In this document: piece by piece, positions 40,594-51,800 of the stretch | How positions within the stretch are numbered: position 1 is the first letter of the stretch | How the letters are laid out: each line of letters opens with the position of its first letter | Origin: Branchiostoma floridae | Lineage: Eukaryota > Chordata > Leptocardii > Amphioxiformes > Branchiostomatidae | Length of the DNA stretch: 64,000 nucleotides | Reading direction: 5' to 3' | Assembly (NCBI RefSeq): GCF_000003815.2 | Contig: NW_023365733.1 | Span: forward strand, 64,001-128,000 | Program-made: the position numbers and the translations under genes | Notes under the pieces: generated by a model | What the model was told of the DNA's origin: nothing | The model's input: only the letters and a program-made list of their open reading frames with translations | Databases searched by the model: none

Positions 40594-42781
40594 CTGAAAA
40601 ACACAAACGACACAAGGATACGGGGTGAGCTGAACGGTATGTCAATATTTAACGCCACTCGCTATAAAAGCCTTCTTATCACAAATGAAATGGCAGCGTG
40701 GAATCTGCTGTGGACCCCCAGCAGAAAAAAGGTCTAATGATAACAAATTAGGTGGGCTCATTTCTAGTGTCTCCTGGTTACTCGCGTTGGTCGGTTGCTT
40801 AAGTCCTGGTTCCAAAGGGCCTAATATGGTTTTCCGACCTTACCCAGACCATTGTTATCAGCGATTCAGGAGCTAGGTTGCCTGTGTTTGCCTGGGTCGA
40901 CTGGCTCTCGGCTCGGTCTACTAGTGTTAGGGAGACTTAGTCAGCAGTTGACTCCGAACCAGGCTATCGTAACTGCTGACTCACTCCCAATCTTCGCATG
41001 ACTGTTCTAATGTTCTTAGCTTTTCTGTCTCGTTATCAACCAAGGTTGACTATACCTGGCCCTGTGCCAACCACCACGTCCCTCACCCAAACGGCAAACA
41101 GCCAAACACATATAGGAGATCCATAGAAACTTGGAAATGGAAAAAATGTGGGACATGTTCGGCGCTAAAAGATAGGGATGGCTAAAATCTATTCGATGTT
41201 CAACGTCATCAATAGTGTCACCGTCAATTTATTTACATATTACACATTCACAACATGTTACTGTAGATGAAGAAAGTTAATATTTGTGGATTTTAAGTAG
41301 TTATGTATATCTTGCACCCATATTAAAAACAGACCTTAAGATGCTGGGCTTCTAAGAAACCGGGAAAAAAACGCAAGTGACCTCAAACAAAATAATTACT
41401 ATCAGATTGAATGTTCCCGGAACTGATTTGGGTTCGATAAACATTTAGTTGTGTAACAAAGTATAGGGATATGCCATGGCTTACCTGAACACGGTATTGT
41501 AGCTGCAGGGAGCCATGCCCCGTGGGCACCACACACGTACAGCTGATCCAACTTGTCCTCTAGACCCCTGGGTAGAGTCCATCCTTGTTGACAGAAGGTT
41601 TTGCACATACGACCCAGCCGCGTGATCCACCCATTGCAAGCTAGGGCCCCATGGGCTGGGGGGTCCAATGCGGGGCAAGGACGAGCTAGGGTAGAAAAGA
41701 AAGATTAAAAATTACTTTCCAATGTCATTGATGTCATGCCCTGCATTAATGAGAATTTAAAAGTTGTTATCCTTGTCTTCACCTTTAGATTGCGGAAATA
41801 ATGCTGCTGAATGGTCGTCCATGGTAAAGATAGCATGTTATTGTTTAACACTATAATGCATTCATGATTTTTATAACACCGGACGGTAACTATACTCAAA
41901 ACACTGCGTTATGTAACAGATATGAAATGAGACGAAATAATCATTCCCCAGCGGAGACGACATTAGAGTAGCGCATTAAATGTATGACCAGTACTCGTGG
42001 GAAAATAGCTGGTTCCGATTGGGGTTGTGACAGTTTTCGGTTATCATTTACCACGTGACATTAGCCTGACGAAACTAAAAGAAAGGTCGCAACTATACTG
42101 ACTCGCAGAATGGAAACAATGGAAAAGAACTTACGATATACTCTTATTGCAAACTCACAAGAAGACCTTAGACCGTTGGAAGGCTTGGTGGCAGTATACT
42201 GGATAGTGTGCTGTCCCCATGGAAAGGTCTCTGTGTTGATGTTGTTGGGATAGTTCGATGTTACATGGAACGTGTCGTTCCTAAAGTCACTAAAGGTGGG
42301 GAGTTGCCAGCTCACTGTTTCTCTGTTGTCAACTGTCGTTATGTTTTGGTCAGGTGGACAAAAGTCGACAAGCGGCGGTGATATGTCTAAAGAGGAACCA
42401 TAACAAGCAAAATACACATTTTAAGCACACAAGTAAAAGCTTCACATACCGAATCTTTGTTTGATGGTCATATCTGTTTACGGGCAGCTTAAGGCAGCAA
42501 GCAAAGTACAGTCGTTATTGTTTGGTTCGTCTTTCCTAACGTCACTTATTGACAGATTTCTAAACAATGTAGAAAACAGTCATCGAATCATAATACCTAA
42601 ATCTTAATTACAGTAATTTATCAGTTAATTGCAACATGCAATGTTAACACACTTAGCAGATGTGAATATTCGATTCTAGTGTATTAGTATCTAATCGCTG
42701 CCTAACATGATACTGTCTATCATGGTGCTTTGTGAGTGCGAATATGCAGTATGTAACATAAGCAGATTATATATACATACA

Positions 42782-42824
<43 letters not shown>

Positions 42825-42847
42825 TGTGGTGTGTGTGGTGTGTGTGT

Positions 42848-42890
<43 letters not shown>

Positions 42891-42906
42891 TGTGTGGTGT
42901 GTGTGT

Positions 42907-42965
<59 letters not shown>

Positions 42966-45900
42966 TGTGTGTGTGCGTGTGTGTGTGTGTGTGTGTGAGT
43001 GCGTGTGTGGAAGATATAGCAGCAAGATATGTCCGTATAGCTCTGAAACAAGTTGTACCTGTTTCACATCTTTCCCCCGACCACCCTTCCATACAGGCGC
43101 ATTCATGCTGCTCCACTCCATTGATGCATGTAGCTCCATTTTGACATGGGTTGCTGTGACAAGTGTTGCCAACTGTATTGAAAACAAAAAGAGTAAATCA
43201 ACTGAGGGTCTGCTCCCACCGCACTTGTGTCAAGCTTACGTCACTGCGGGGTTCGAAAGATACTGAACGAATTTCAGAGATAAAGATCAAATTCTCTTTC
43301 TTTTTGTCGTCCTCTAACTCATACTTTTACGTATTACACAATACGTACACAATTATAAAAATCAGAGAAAATACCAAAACAGTGACGCGGTGAACGAAGT
43401 AATGCAAGCTTGACACAAGTGCGGTGGGAGCGAACCTTTAGGGAACAAGACTGCGACGACATGTACTACTCTCAGCTATTTAAAATTCAGGTTGCTAAAT
43501 CTACCGTTTACATAATTGCCATTTGAAACTTTTTGTTTTGCTTAACGTTTTGGATTGACATGCATATTTATCATCCACACCGTGTCGTGTGTCGAGTCAG
43601 TTTGGGCCGACGCGCTTTTTGGGTAAAAAGATCGTGACTATAATAACCAGTTGGTAAGATGCACTTGTGACTCTTGTGGTAACATTAGGGGAAGTTCTTT
43701 TGCAGAATTACTGATTATATGTCAACTTTATTCTTTTCTTTTTATTAAGATTTTTGATATCACAATTGATTTCCGAATGCTGAAGGTAGTGTGACAGGGT
43801 ATTTAAACAGCTGGAACCATTTCCAGTAACTTGCTTTTCTGGTGACCAAAAACACCTATATTCAAACGTATAACCTTTTGGTCCAGAGACGAGCTTATCA
43901 GGTTCCCCACACTTATTTGAACGGATGAAATATGCGTCATAAGATAATGGACAATTGCTACAGTAGGTTTTTGCTTTATAAAGGTCAAATTTCCGATAGA
44001 ACGGAAATTTGTCATAAAGCTTTAAATACATACTTACAGAGACATTGTGGTTTCGATGCCGACCATTGTCCATTTGCCTGGCAACGTGCTGAAGGTTGGC
44101 CCACAAGAACGTAGTGCGTGTTGCAACTGAAGTACACATAGTCGCCATACCGGTAACCGCTGCCACTCACAGTTCCGTTGGTGATAGGCCCAGGATTCCC
44201 ACAGTTTACACCTTGAATATGATATACATTTACATTAGTTAGACCACAATGAATACACTCGAAAACGAATCGACAATAAAATTGTCAACATGTCGTTCAT
44301 GTTAATGTTATAATCATAATATCTTTGACACACTTACGTGAATTGCAAGTTGTTCCTTGCCAACCATTATCGCACGAGCAACGGTAGTGAGTATGGTACT
44401 CCAGGCAGGAACCTTGCTCACAAGGGCTGCTCTCACACGCATAAGTTCCTGCATTACAAAGTGATCAAAAAACTTAAAGATGGTCAAAAAATTTAATGAT
44501 TTCAAAGTATAAGAACGAAGCATAAAGATGATTCTTAGGTAAATATTTCTGGTATGATGTACATGCTGTCATATCCTATTTATTTTATTTTTATCAAACA
44601 GTTCTCTATTTTTTGTTCTTCCATTCATCCATTTTTTCTATTTGCAATCAATGAAATATATTTCTTAATTTTGTATCTTCATTGCACGAATTACAGTACC
44701 GATTTGAAATTGTGGTCGATATTCGTGACGCTTTCTGGCTGCCACACGTCCTGTCTAAATATCCCATAGAGAATGCCGCAATGCTCATCACAATTACTGT
44801 CGATCTGTGGTCAGCGCTATTGTAACGTTGTACACATTTCTGATTGCGCAGATTTTTTATTTAGTTTATCAACTTAAATTTGTATAGTATAAAGTATGAA
44901 ATACATCATACTATAAAACTCACATTTCATACTTACATTTTCATACTTAATAGTATGAATTGTAAGGAACCAATGTGTTCAAACAGAGTAATATACACAT
45001 ATTCTTTGTACATGATGTCAACGTTCGAATCTTTTATTTCATATAGAAACAAACAATTCTTTTTTTAATTTCTCAATTTTTATCCATTTATTGACTTGGC
45101 TTTACGTGCAAAAAAAAAAAGAAATTTTAGGACACACATACTCAAATAAACATTCAGCCGTACATGCACAGTAGACTATAACATAACAGTTGCAGAATGA
45201 GTTTTTGTAGTACATGTCAGAGGTCAACAAACGTTTGATGATACAATTTTTTTAGGATAGTAATCTTTGTAAGGGTAGCATATATCCTTCTTTACCTTGA
45301 TGCAAATGTGTCAGTCGAGTAATAAACAAGCATTGTAGTAGCACTACACTATCGAAGCAAATTCATTATAATCCAAAAACATTACAATCCAAAATGTATG
45401 CGACCCGACATTTAGAAAGGACATCAGCACTAGCAGAGTTGAGCGCCAAGAATTGGCGCAATACGTCATAAATAGTTTTTACTTAGATGGTTAAGAAAAA
45501 AAAGGAAAAAAAATGCGATTAATACAATTATAACGACTTTTCTGACATTCCAATTGCGCACGTACACAGTAATCATCGCTAAGCGTAGGGTTAGGACGTA
45601 TACCCAGGTAAACAAAAGGGGCACGTACTACAGAGTCTCAACATAGCATTCGCATTAGATAAAAGTACTTACGATCACAATAAGGTGGGGAGTAGCCAGG
45701 TCGACAACTGCAGATGCCTGGCCTGTCGCAAGTACCGCCGTTTTGACAACTCGGATTACAGATTGCTGTATGATAATAGATAAAATAAATAATAGCGTTC
45801 CAGGACCCAATAACATTGCCAAAATCACTTCCGAAAACCGAGACCTAATATTTCGTTCCGCTATTAGCATTGTAGGGAGCTGCTAGGTGCTCATCCATAC

Positions 45901-47534
45901 TTTCTAGGGTTATGCTATTAGAAAAGAAACGCACAGACATTAAAGTGCTACTACAGCTCAGTAGAAAGTTTCAAAGAGGCCCTTTATCAAACTTGACCTT
46001 TGTATTCCAAAGCCCTACTCACTATTAATTATTGTAAAATTTAGAGGCCAAAAGAACAAATATTCGTAATTTTAAAATCTCCGATCAGATTGACCTTTGT
46101 TACTTATTTTCAACAAGCTTGTGTCATTTGGTCGAAGTTCCATCTACAGCTTCTTCAGTTCTTTTGTTTAAACTCTACTATTTAAAAGCTGAAAACATAA
46201 CCTTTTGGTCGATAATAAACAGCTCATAAGAATCAAAAGCCAATCAAAAGCAAAATAGTGACACTTAAACAACCTATAGATCCTTCTATCTTAGCATTTC
46301 ATTACTGTAACATGGGCATTTACTACAAAGTCAACAACTTAAAAACTAGATCCTGGCATTGAGGCACATTGATCCTTTTAGTTGGGTCTCTTAAGAGCCT
46401 TTTTTAAATACTTGCTTAAGCTTCAAGTTTTCAATTTTATTGAATAAAGAATTGACAGATACGCAAGACTAGCTAAAATGGAATGGTTTCGTTATAACTA
46501 TCAAGATAAGAAAGACGGTTTATCCTTACGTCTATCACATTCAAGACCTTCCCAGCCATCACAGCATACCCTTGTGCTCCGATATGCCAGTCCGGATACC
46601 GAGCTAGGATCGGAGAAATCTCAAATTGCCATGATCACTCGTCGACGCTATTTTAAATTAGTAATAAATCCATAACATTGTGTTTAAAAAAAGCCATCCA
46701 AACAAACATTAATCCATATCATTGACTGATAAGTGATTTTGTAAGGTAATATTTGTCTTTATATCTCATTTTGCATCAAAAAAGTATTGCAAAAAGTCGA
46801 ATAATGGCGTATGAATTTATTACACTATCCTTTGCATATTAAGATGACAAGATAGGATTACGATTTCCATAGTAATGATAATAATGATGATTCGATATTA
46901 ATTCATTACGTTTACTCTGAAGATACCATGATCGATTTATATTTACTTCTGTTAACTCTGCATCAATCTAGGCATTCACTTACTGATATCCGCTGCATGT
47001 AAGCCACCCGAATAAACCACAAGAATGGTATGTAACTATGTATGTGACGACCTCGTAGGCCCCTGAGATGTAACACCAGGATGCACTGTAGAAAACATAG
47101 TAGACAAGTAAACATGTCATTTTACCTCATTCTCAAGAGCGTTACATATTCTTACTTTGTCTAGTAACAGAAAACCACATGTTTCATTGCAATACAATAC
47201 AATATAATAGTATACTGTGCACAAATATACATGTGGTCTGTGACTAAATGTCTTTGGCAAAGCGCAAGACTAAAATTATCAATGTTGACTGAAAAATGAC
47301 GCAATACAGAATGGTGTTTACTCATGTGGAATTACTAAATCATGGGCATTTACTATAACAATATCATTATGATTTTTACTTATTACTAATATAATCTAAC
47401 TAATGGTTGCCAAAGTAGTGTTTGGACTCATACAGTTTTATTTATATCAGACAACAAGAATCCCCTTACCTGACGACAGTCAAAGACGCAGAGAGTCCGA
47501 TCACTAAGACTGCAAGGCTCGCGAATCGTTTCAT
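40397..47534 (-). CDS. Gene C: EGF/sushi/HYR protein related to gene B, apparently truncated
   Basis: ATG at 47534-47532, nine well-supported exons plus one possible cassette exon, stop TGA at 40399-40397. All phases agree. The product is 426 residues (496 with the cassette). Order: signal peptide, C-terminal strand of an EMI domain, EGF, EGF, sushi, (sushi-like cassette), EGF, HYR, sushi, then the first four cysteines of the six-cysteine module, where it stops. There is no membrane helix, so if real as read it would be secreted. It lies upstream of gene B in the same direction and head to head with gene D. The ending in mid-module suggests either truncation or a missed downstream exon; a GT at 40407-40406 (tgcg|gtgaca) could act as a donor. 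Confidence 0.75.
40594..41484 (-). other. Gene C intron 9
   Basis: A 0.9-kb intron. No recognised element or exon. Confidence 0.5.
41485..41685 (-). CDS. Gene C exon 9: sushi (CCP) domain
   Basis: Phase 1-1, 67 codons. It contains RPCPALDPPAHGALACNGW, MCKTFCQQGWTL, LYVCGAHGAWLP and IPC. Canonical CCP, close in form to gene B exon 12 (PCP-x-L-x-PP-x-x-GALAC-x-GW). Confidence 0.93.
41686..42134 (-). other. Gene C intron 8
   Basis: No recognised element or exon. Confidence 0.5.
42135..42386 (-). CDS. Gene C exon 8: HYR domain
   Basis: Phase 1-1, 84 codons. It contains DISPPLVDFCPPDQNITTV, VSWQLPTFSD, FPWGQHTIQYTAT and SCEFAIRVY. Typical single-exon HYR. Confidence 0.94.
42784..43009. repeat. 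(TG)n microsatellite in gene C intron 7
   Basis: About 225 bases of tg repeats with ggtg interruptions. Overlapping CVCVCV/HTHTHT frames are artefacts. Confidence 0.97.
43059..43172 (-). CDS. Gene C exon 7: EGF-like domain
   Basis: Phase 1-1, 38 codons. It contains NTCHSNPCQNGATCINGVEQ, then ECACMEGWSGERCE. All six EGF cysteines are present. Confidence 0.94.
43205..43438. mobile_element. TIR element (MITE) in gene C intron
   Basis: The exact 26-bp arms gctcccaccgcacttgtgtc + aagctt at 43212-43237 and their reverse complement at 43406-43431 bound a 234-bp element, with shorter matching extensions outside. Related sequence lies at 25800-26035. Confidence 0.78.
43764..43973 (-). CDS. Gene C exon 6: possible cassette sushi-like exon
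   Basis: An open segment reading TYCSNCPLSYDAYFIR, KCGEPDKLVSGPKGYTFEYR, SSCLNTLSHYL and ending SEIN. Taking acceptor ttataaag| and donor aatt|gtgata it is 210 bases, phase 1-1, so its inclusion keeps frame. Read beyond the weak donor it continues NCDIKNL to a stop near 43708, giving an alternative terminal exon. Cysteine content supports coding; the borders are weak. Confidence 0.45.
44038..44211 (-). CDS. Gene C exon 5: sushi (CCP) domain
   Basis: Phase 1-1, 58 codons. It contains VNCGNPGPITNGTVSGSG, YRYGDYVYFSCNTHYVLVG, ARCQANGQWSASKPQC. Textbook CCP. Confidence 0.95.
44338..44448 (-). CDS. Gene C exon 4: EGF-like domain
   Basis: Phase 1-1, 37 codons. It contains TYACESSPCEQGSCLEYHTH, then YRCSCDNGWQGTTC. 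Six EGF cysteines. Confidence 0.93.
44449..45672 (-). other. Gene C intron 3
   Basis: A 1.2-kb AT-rich intron with a tandem atcatactata/tcatactta palindromic patch near 44885-44960. No exon seen. Confidence 0.5.
45673..45765 (-). CDS. Gene C exon 3: EGF-like domain (short)
   Basis: Phase 1-1, 31 codons. PICNPSCQNGGTCDRPGICS, then CRPGYSPPYCD. The compact form is typical of the EGF following an EMI domain. Confidence 0.93.
45950..46040 (-). repeat. Fragment of dispersed repeat R1
   Basis: gaggccctttatcaaacttgaccttt...ccctactcac resembles 32645-32700. Confidence 0.45.
46530..46603 (-). CDS. Gene C exon 2: end of an EMI-type domain
   Basis: Phase 2 to 1, 25 codons. SSVSGLAYRSTRVCCDGWEG, then LECDR. 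The Y-R-x-x-x-x-CC-x-GW-x-G-x-x-C end is that of EMI domains and fits between the signal peptide and the EGFs. The N-terminal part of EMI is not seen. The acceptor tttctccgatcctag|c is good. Confidence 0.75.
46604..47469 (-). other. Gene C intron 1
   Basis: AT-rich intron. No recognised element. A missing first half of the EMI domain was not found here. Confidence 0.45.
47470..47534 (-). CDS. Gene C exon 1: start codon and signal peptide
   Basis: ATG at 47534-47532. MKRFASLAVLVIGLSASLTVV is a textbook signal peptide. Donor cgtcag|gtaagg, phase 2, matched by exon 2. Confidence 0.82.
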
Positions 47535-48734
47535 ATTACACACTTATGCTTCGTCAATATGCCTGTTCAATACGCAGAGTGTTTCATGTTACTACAAAAG
47601 TATTAAGTTCCAGCCACTTGTTTTTTACTGAAATTATATTAGTAGAATCCTTATAACTATTGCACACCATTTAGATGTATTGATTACGATGTAGAGAATA
47701 AAAACAATGAGATATGACAAATACATACATAGACAAATGGAAACCTACTGAATGGCTAGTTTAACTGTTTCAATTGTAGATGTGAATGCATGTTAATTTA
47801 TAAATCAATACAAGATCAAGGGTGTTACAGTTTTGGTGAGTACTGGTACAAAACCATTTCGGAAAAAAAGGACCTGAAAAAAATCAGTGGATCGCATGTT
47901 GGACCGATGAGAAAGTGAACAGATTATACGGTCACTACAACGCATTTTCCTCCGTCAGGCCTTCCTACGGGGTGCGGGGATCGTAAAATTTCGAAAAATA
48001 GGGAAATTTTGCAGGGGAGTCAGTTCACGCTAAGCTATATGTTTACCCTGTGCGGCCGACCAACTCGGCAAGACTCAGCAAGACTACAGTGGCGAATAAT
48101 AATACCGGTATAATAGCCAGACAACAGGTTGCATATGTTTACGTGTTTTGTGCACGTGGGTTATCAGTCCAGCTAAAAAACAGGAGTGTAGTAGACAAGA
48201 GTTGACAGTCATTTTTACCTACAGTAAGTAAGTTTCTACAGTAGTACCGTACCTGTATATGGATTTTCCGTATCGGTATACCCACCCCTATTTTAGAGTA
48301 AATGAGAATGGATTTTTACTTATAATTGAATGCCATGTTTCTGTTAATATTCAACAACGATGTACCGCATTAATAACACTGTGAGAACCCTAAAGTTCAT
48401 GGAAAATACCTAATAAGCCTCAAATACAATATCAATCGCATAGAAATCAACACATTACCTGTATGTTCACGTCCTGCCATGTACCTGACATATCCTAAAC
48501 GGATATGCAGTATAGACAACACCTAACAGAGCCTGGCCAATTGCATGTTGCTGTTTGAACTCTGTACGTCCTTTAGGGGGCAACTTGGATCAATATGCAC
48601 AAGGCCAGTTGTGTTTGGCGTTGCTTAGCCACATTCGCTTGCGAGATGTTGGCCATTGCAATACGGAACAAAGTGCAGGTTAAAGTATACGGTCGGTGAG
48701 TGGGGAGAGTCCACTTTATTCCATTTTGGTCAGG
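47535..48734. promoter_or_regulatory. Divergent intergenic region between genes C and D
   Basis: A 1.2-kb gap between the start codons of two head-to-head, related genes. It should contain both 5' UTRs and either two promoters or a shared one. I see no clear TATA/initiator pair or CpG-dense block, so this is inferred from gene layout only. Confidence 0.45.
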
Positions 48735-48824
48735 ATGACAACTAAATGGTTTCTTCAACTTGCTACTCTTGCCTGTACCATCACAACCGCTGTCACAGTC
48801 ACACGACAGGAAGTGATCGTACAG
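48735..48824 (+). CDS. Gene D exon 1: start codon and signal peptide
   Basis: MTTKWFLQLATLACTITTAV, then TVTRQEVIVQ. 30 codons, donor acag|gtgagg, phase 0, as in gene B exon 1. Confidence 0.75.
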
Positions 48825-51800
48825 GTGAGGTGTTAATCTCTTTGCGACTGATGCTCTGCTTAAGATATTTTCCAAAAACTTATAAACTCCCCAAGTGTAC
48901 AAAGGTGATGATCAATAGTAACAAGTGGGAGCGTTTAAATAACATGGCTTCTTATTTACGAGTACGTTATCCCGGCCATGCATTTTCTAGACAAGCATTA
49001 AGCAATATATTTAGTAGCTCTATCTTGCGCATGTATAGAAGATGCTTATAAGCTCATTAGCAGATTGATCTAAAATCATAGGAATGTTCAATATTTTGAA
49101 AGAGACGTCTGAGATGATTGAGCGATCGTCGTTCCTTTATTACCTATACAATTAAATATATTCAGAATCACATATCATTAATTGAAACTATCTATAAGAT
49201 AATTACCTTCAAACATATGACATATATATTTGAGAAGGAGAGAGGTATAAAACATGCAAATAAAGTCAAAACTTGCATTACCAAAGAGTGAGAAAAAGTT
49301 TAATAGAGAGTTACTGCCTTATACTGGCAATTGTGTCTGTCTCACAGCTTCTTACATAAGACCCAGCTTAGCAGCTCTCTGGTTTATGGGGACAATAAAT
49401 GTTTTTTTCATGGGGGTGACAAATGACGCAAGTTGTTCAAACAATGTTCCAACATGTTCGATCAATGACAAAATAATGTTGATGATATATAAAAATGGCA
49501 CATAGATGTTTGAAAGTTGTCCTAGATGAGAAGATAATCATACTGTTACTTTTCCAATTTTCTAACAATATAAATAGGCTCAAACTTGTTCAAACTTTCA
49601 TTTTTAATTGTTTAAACAATTGAGAACTTTAGTGTCTGAATTATTCTTTTACTTGAAATAGTTCAAATTTAGCACACATATTATTTGAAATCCCTCTTGA
49701 TGGTGATAAGGCGACTAAAGAATATATAATAGATACAAATAGGGTGTTGTATGAGATTTTCAGGCAGCATGTTTGTATATGGATGAAAACAGAGATAAAA
49801 AAGTCAATTCTACCAGATGACATTGACCTTTAATTCCTGCACTTTCCATCAATCTGAGTTCATGGACGCTGAACTAGTATCTTGAATATGTCCCCTTTGC
49901 CTTTGGCCATCATTTCATGTCAACTAACTCCATACAGGTGTATAATTGTAACGGCATTATGTTAGGTGACAGTGTTCAAGAAAAGGGGCACTTGCAAACT
50001 GATGCAGTAGATCGAGACATCTCTTTGCTATAAACTTCTGTAGGGACCTTAAATATTTCGTGAGAGTTGACAAGTAAGTAGCTAACAGTGTTGTATGTTA
50101 TCACCAAAATGACGCATTCTAATGGATTAGGCCACAGCATCGGCGTTCTTTATCGTATATCACTGTAACTTATTGATTCCTATTTTTAGGAGATTTTTAT
50201 TCGTCGCGATGCGGGAGTATCAACATGCTACATCTCGGTAGGGACCAGCGGAAAAGGAATGAAATCCACGAAACAACAGCTTCCTCACAAGGAGTCACCA
50301 GTCAACTATTTTCAACATAATGAGGTGTTTTATTATTTTTTTCTCCTTAAAAAATGCTTCTGCTGCTTGTTTTCTAATCAATACGCCAGGTTAACTTATA
50401 GATTTCTCTGGAAGATTGGGGTTTCCTGTGAGAAAGAAAATATTATCTGTATTTTTATGTCACCAAAAAGAGATTGTTGGTTGTGTGCCAACGTTTATTA
50501 AAGGAGACAAGTAATCATAAACCTTACTTCTCCATTGAATATCTTAATAATTCTAATGATACCCAGACTGACATGATATATATGCATAGCTTTGTACACA
50601 TTTCATTATCCTACGCATGTTGCAAGTATGGATTTTCTATGATTTACTACTAAGATGAATTATCAAACTTTCGCAACTCTGCCCNNNNNNNNNNNNNNNN
50701 NNNNNNNNNNNNNNNNNNNNNNNNNNNNNNNNNNNNNNNNNNNNNNNNNNNNNNNNNNNNNNNNNNNNNNNNNNNNNNNNNNNNNNNNNNNNNNNNNNNN
50801 NNNNNNNNNNNNNNNNNNNNNNNNNNNNNNNNNNNNNNNNNNNNNNNNNNNNNNNNNNNNNNNNNNNNNNNNNNNNNNNNNNNNNNNNNNNNNNNNNNNN
50901 NNNNNNNNNNNNNNNNNNNNNNNNNNNNNNNNNNNNNNNNNNNNNNNNNNNNNNNNNNNNNNNNNNNNNNNNNNNNNNNNNNNNNNNNNNNNNNNNNNNN
51001 NNNNNNNNNNNNNNNNNNNNNNNNNNNNNNNNNNNNNNNNNNNNNNNNNNNNNNNNNNNNNNNNNNNNNNNNNNNNNNNNNNNNNNNNNNNNNNNNNNNN
51101 NNNNNNNNNNNNNNNNNNNNNNNNNNNNNNNNNNNNNNNNNNNNNNNNNNNNNNNNNNNNNNNNNNNNNNNNNNNNNNNNNNNNNNNNNNNNNNNNNNNN
51201 NNNNNNNNNNNNNNNNNNNNNNNNNNNNNNNNNNNNNNNNNNNNNNNNNNNNNNNNNNNNNNNNNNTACTGTACCACAAATTTTGAAACCCGAACATAGC
51301 TACGCAAATCTTGTCCGTTCAGTTTCATGATACCTGTCCCTGTGATGTCTTATTCGTCTTATGTGCCATATCTGGCGCTATGTTGGAGAAGTATCATATT
51401 TGCCAAATGAAAAAAAAAAAAACATATGGCCTAATCACCCGCCATCTTAAAAGTTGCGCTGTAAAATACATGAAGGATGAGGTCATGACATAGTAGGAGT
51501 CCAAGATCGCTTCCTGTCGGTTCGGTTTGCGTAAAAAGGAGACTTCTGATTCTGTGCGACTTTGCCGTTATCAATCAATTTTCGCCATGTGGTTCGGCTG
51601 TGAATATGTCCAAAAATTCAGCTGATATCAATTAGTACCAACGTAATGTCTTTCACAATGAATCTATTTATGGTAATGCAATACAAAAATGACAATAAAT
51701 AACAATATTTATTGTCACTTCATTGTGGAGGCAAGACTATGCACTCAATGTCTAATTTGTCATTACTCAGCCTAAGTCTATGGTTTTTTACTTAATGTAT

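Noticed and set aside
42691-43266. Several long overlapping frames on both strands rich in CV or HT
   Set aside because: They are translations of the (TG)n microsatellite; only the EGF exon 43059-43172 is real coding sequence.
50650-51328. Long open frames across the N run
   Set aside because: They consist of unknown bases.
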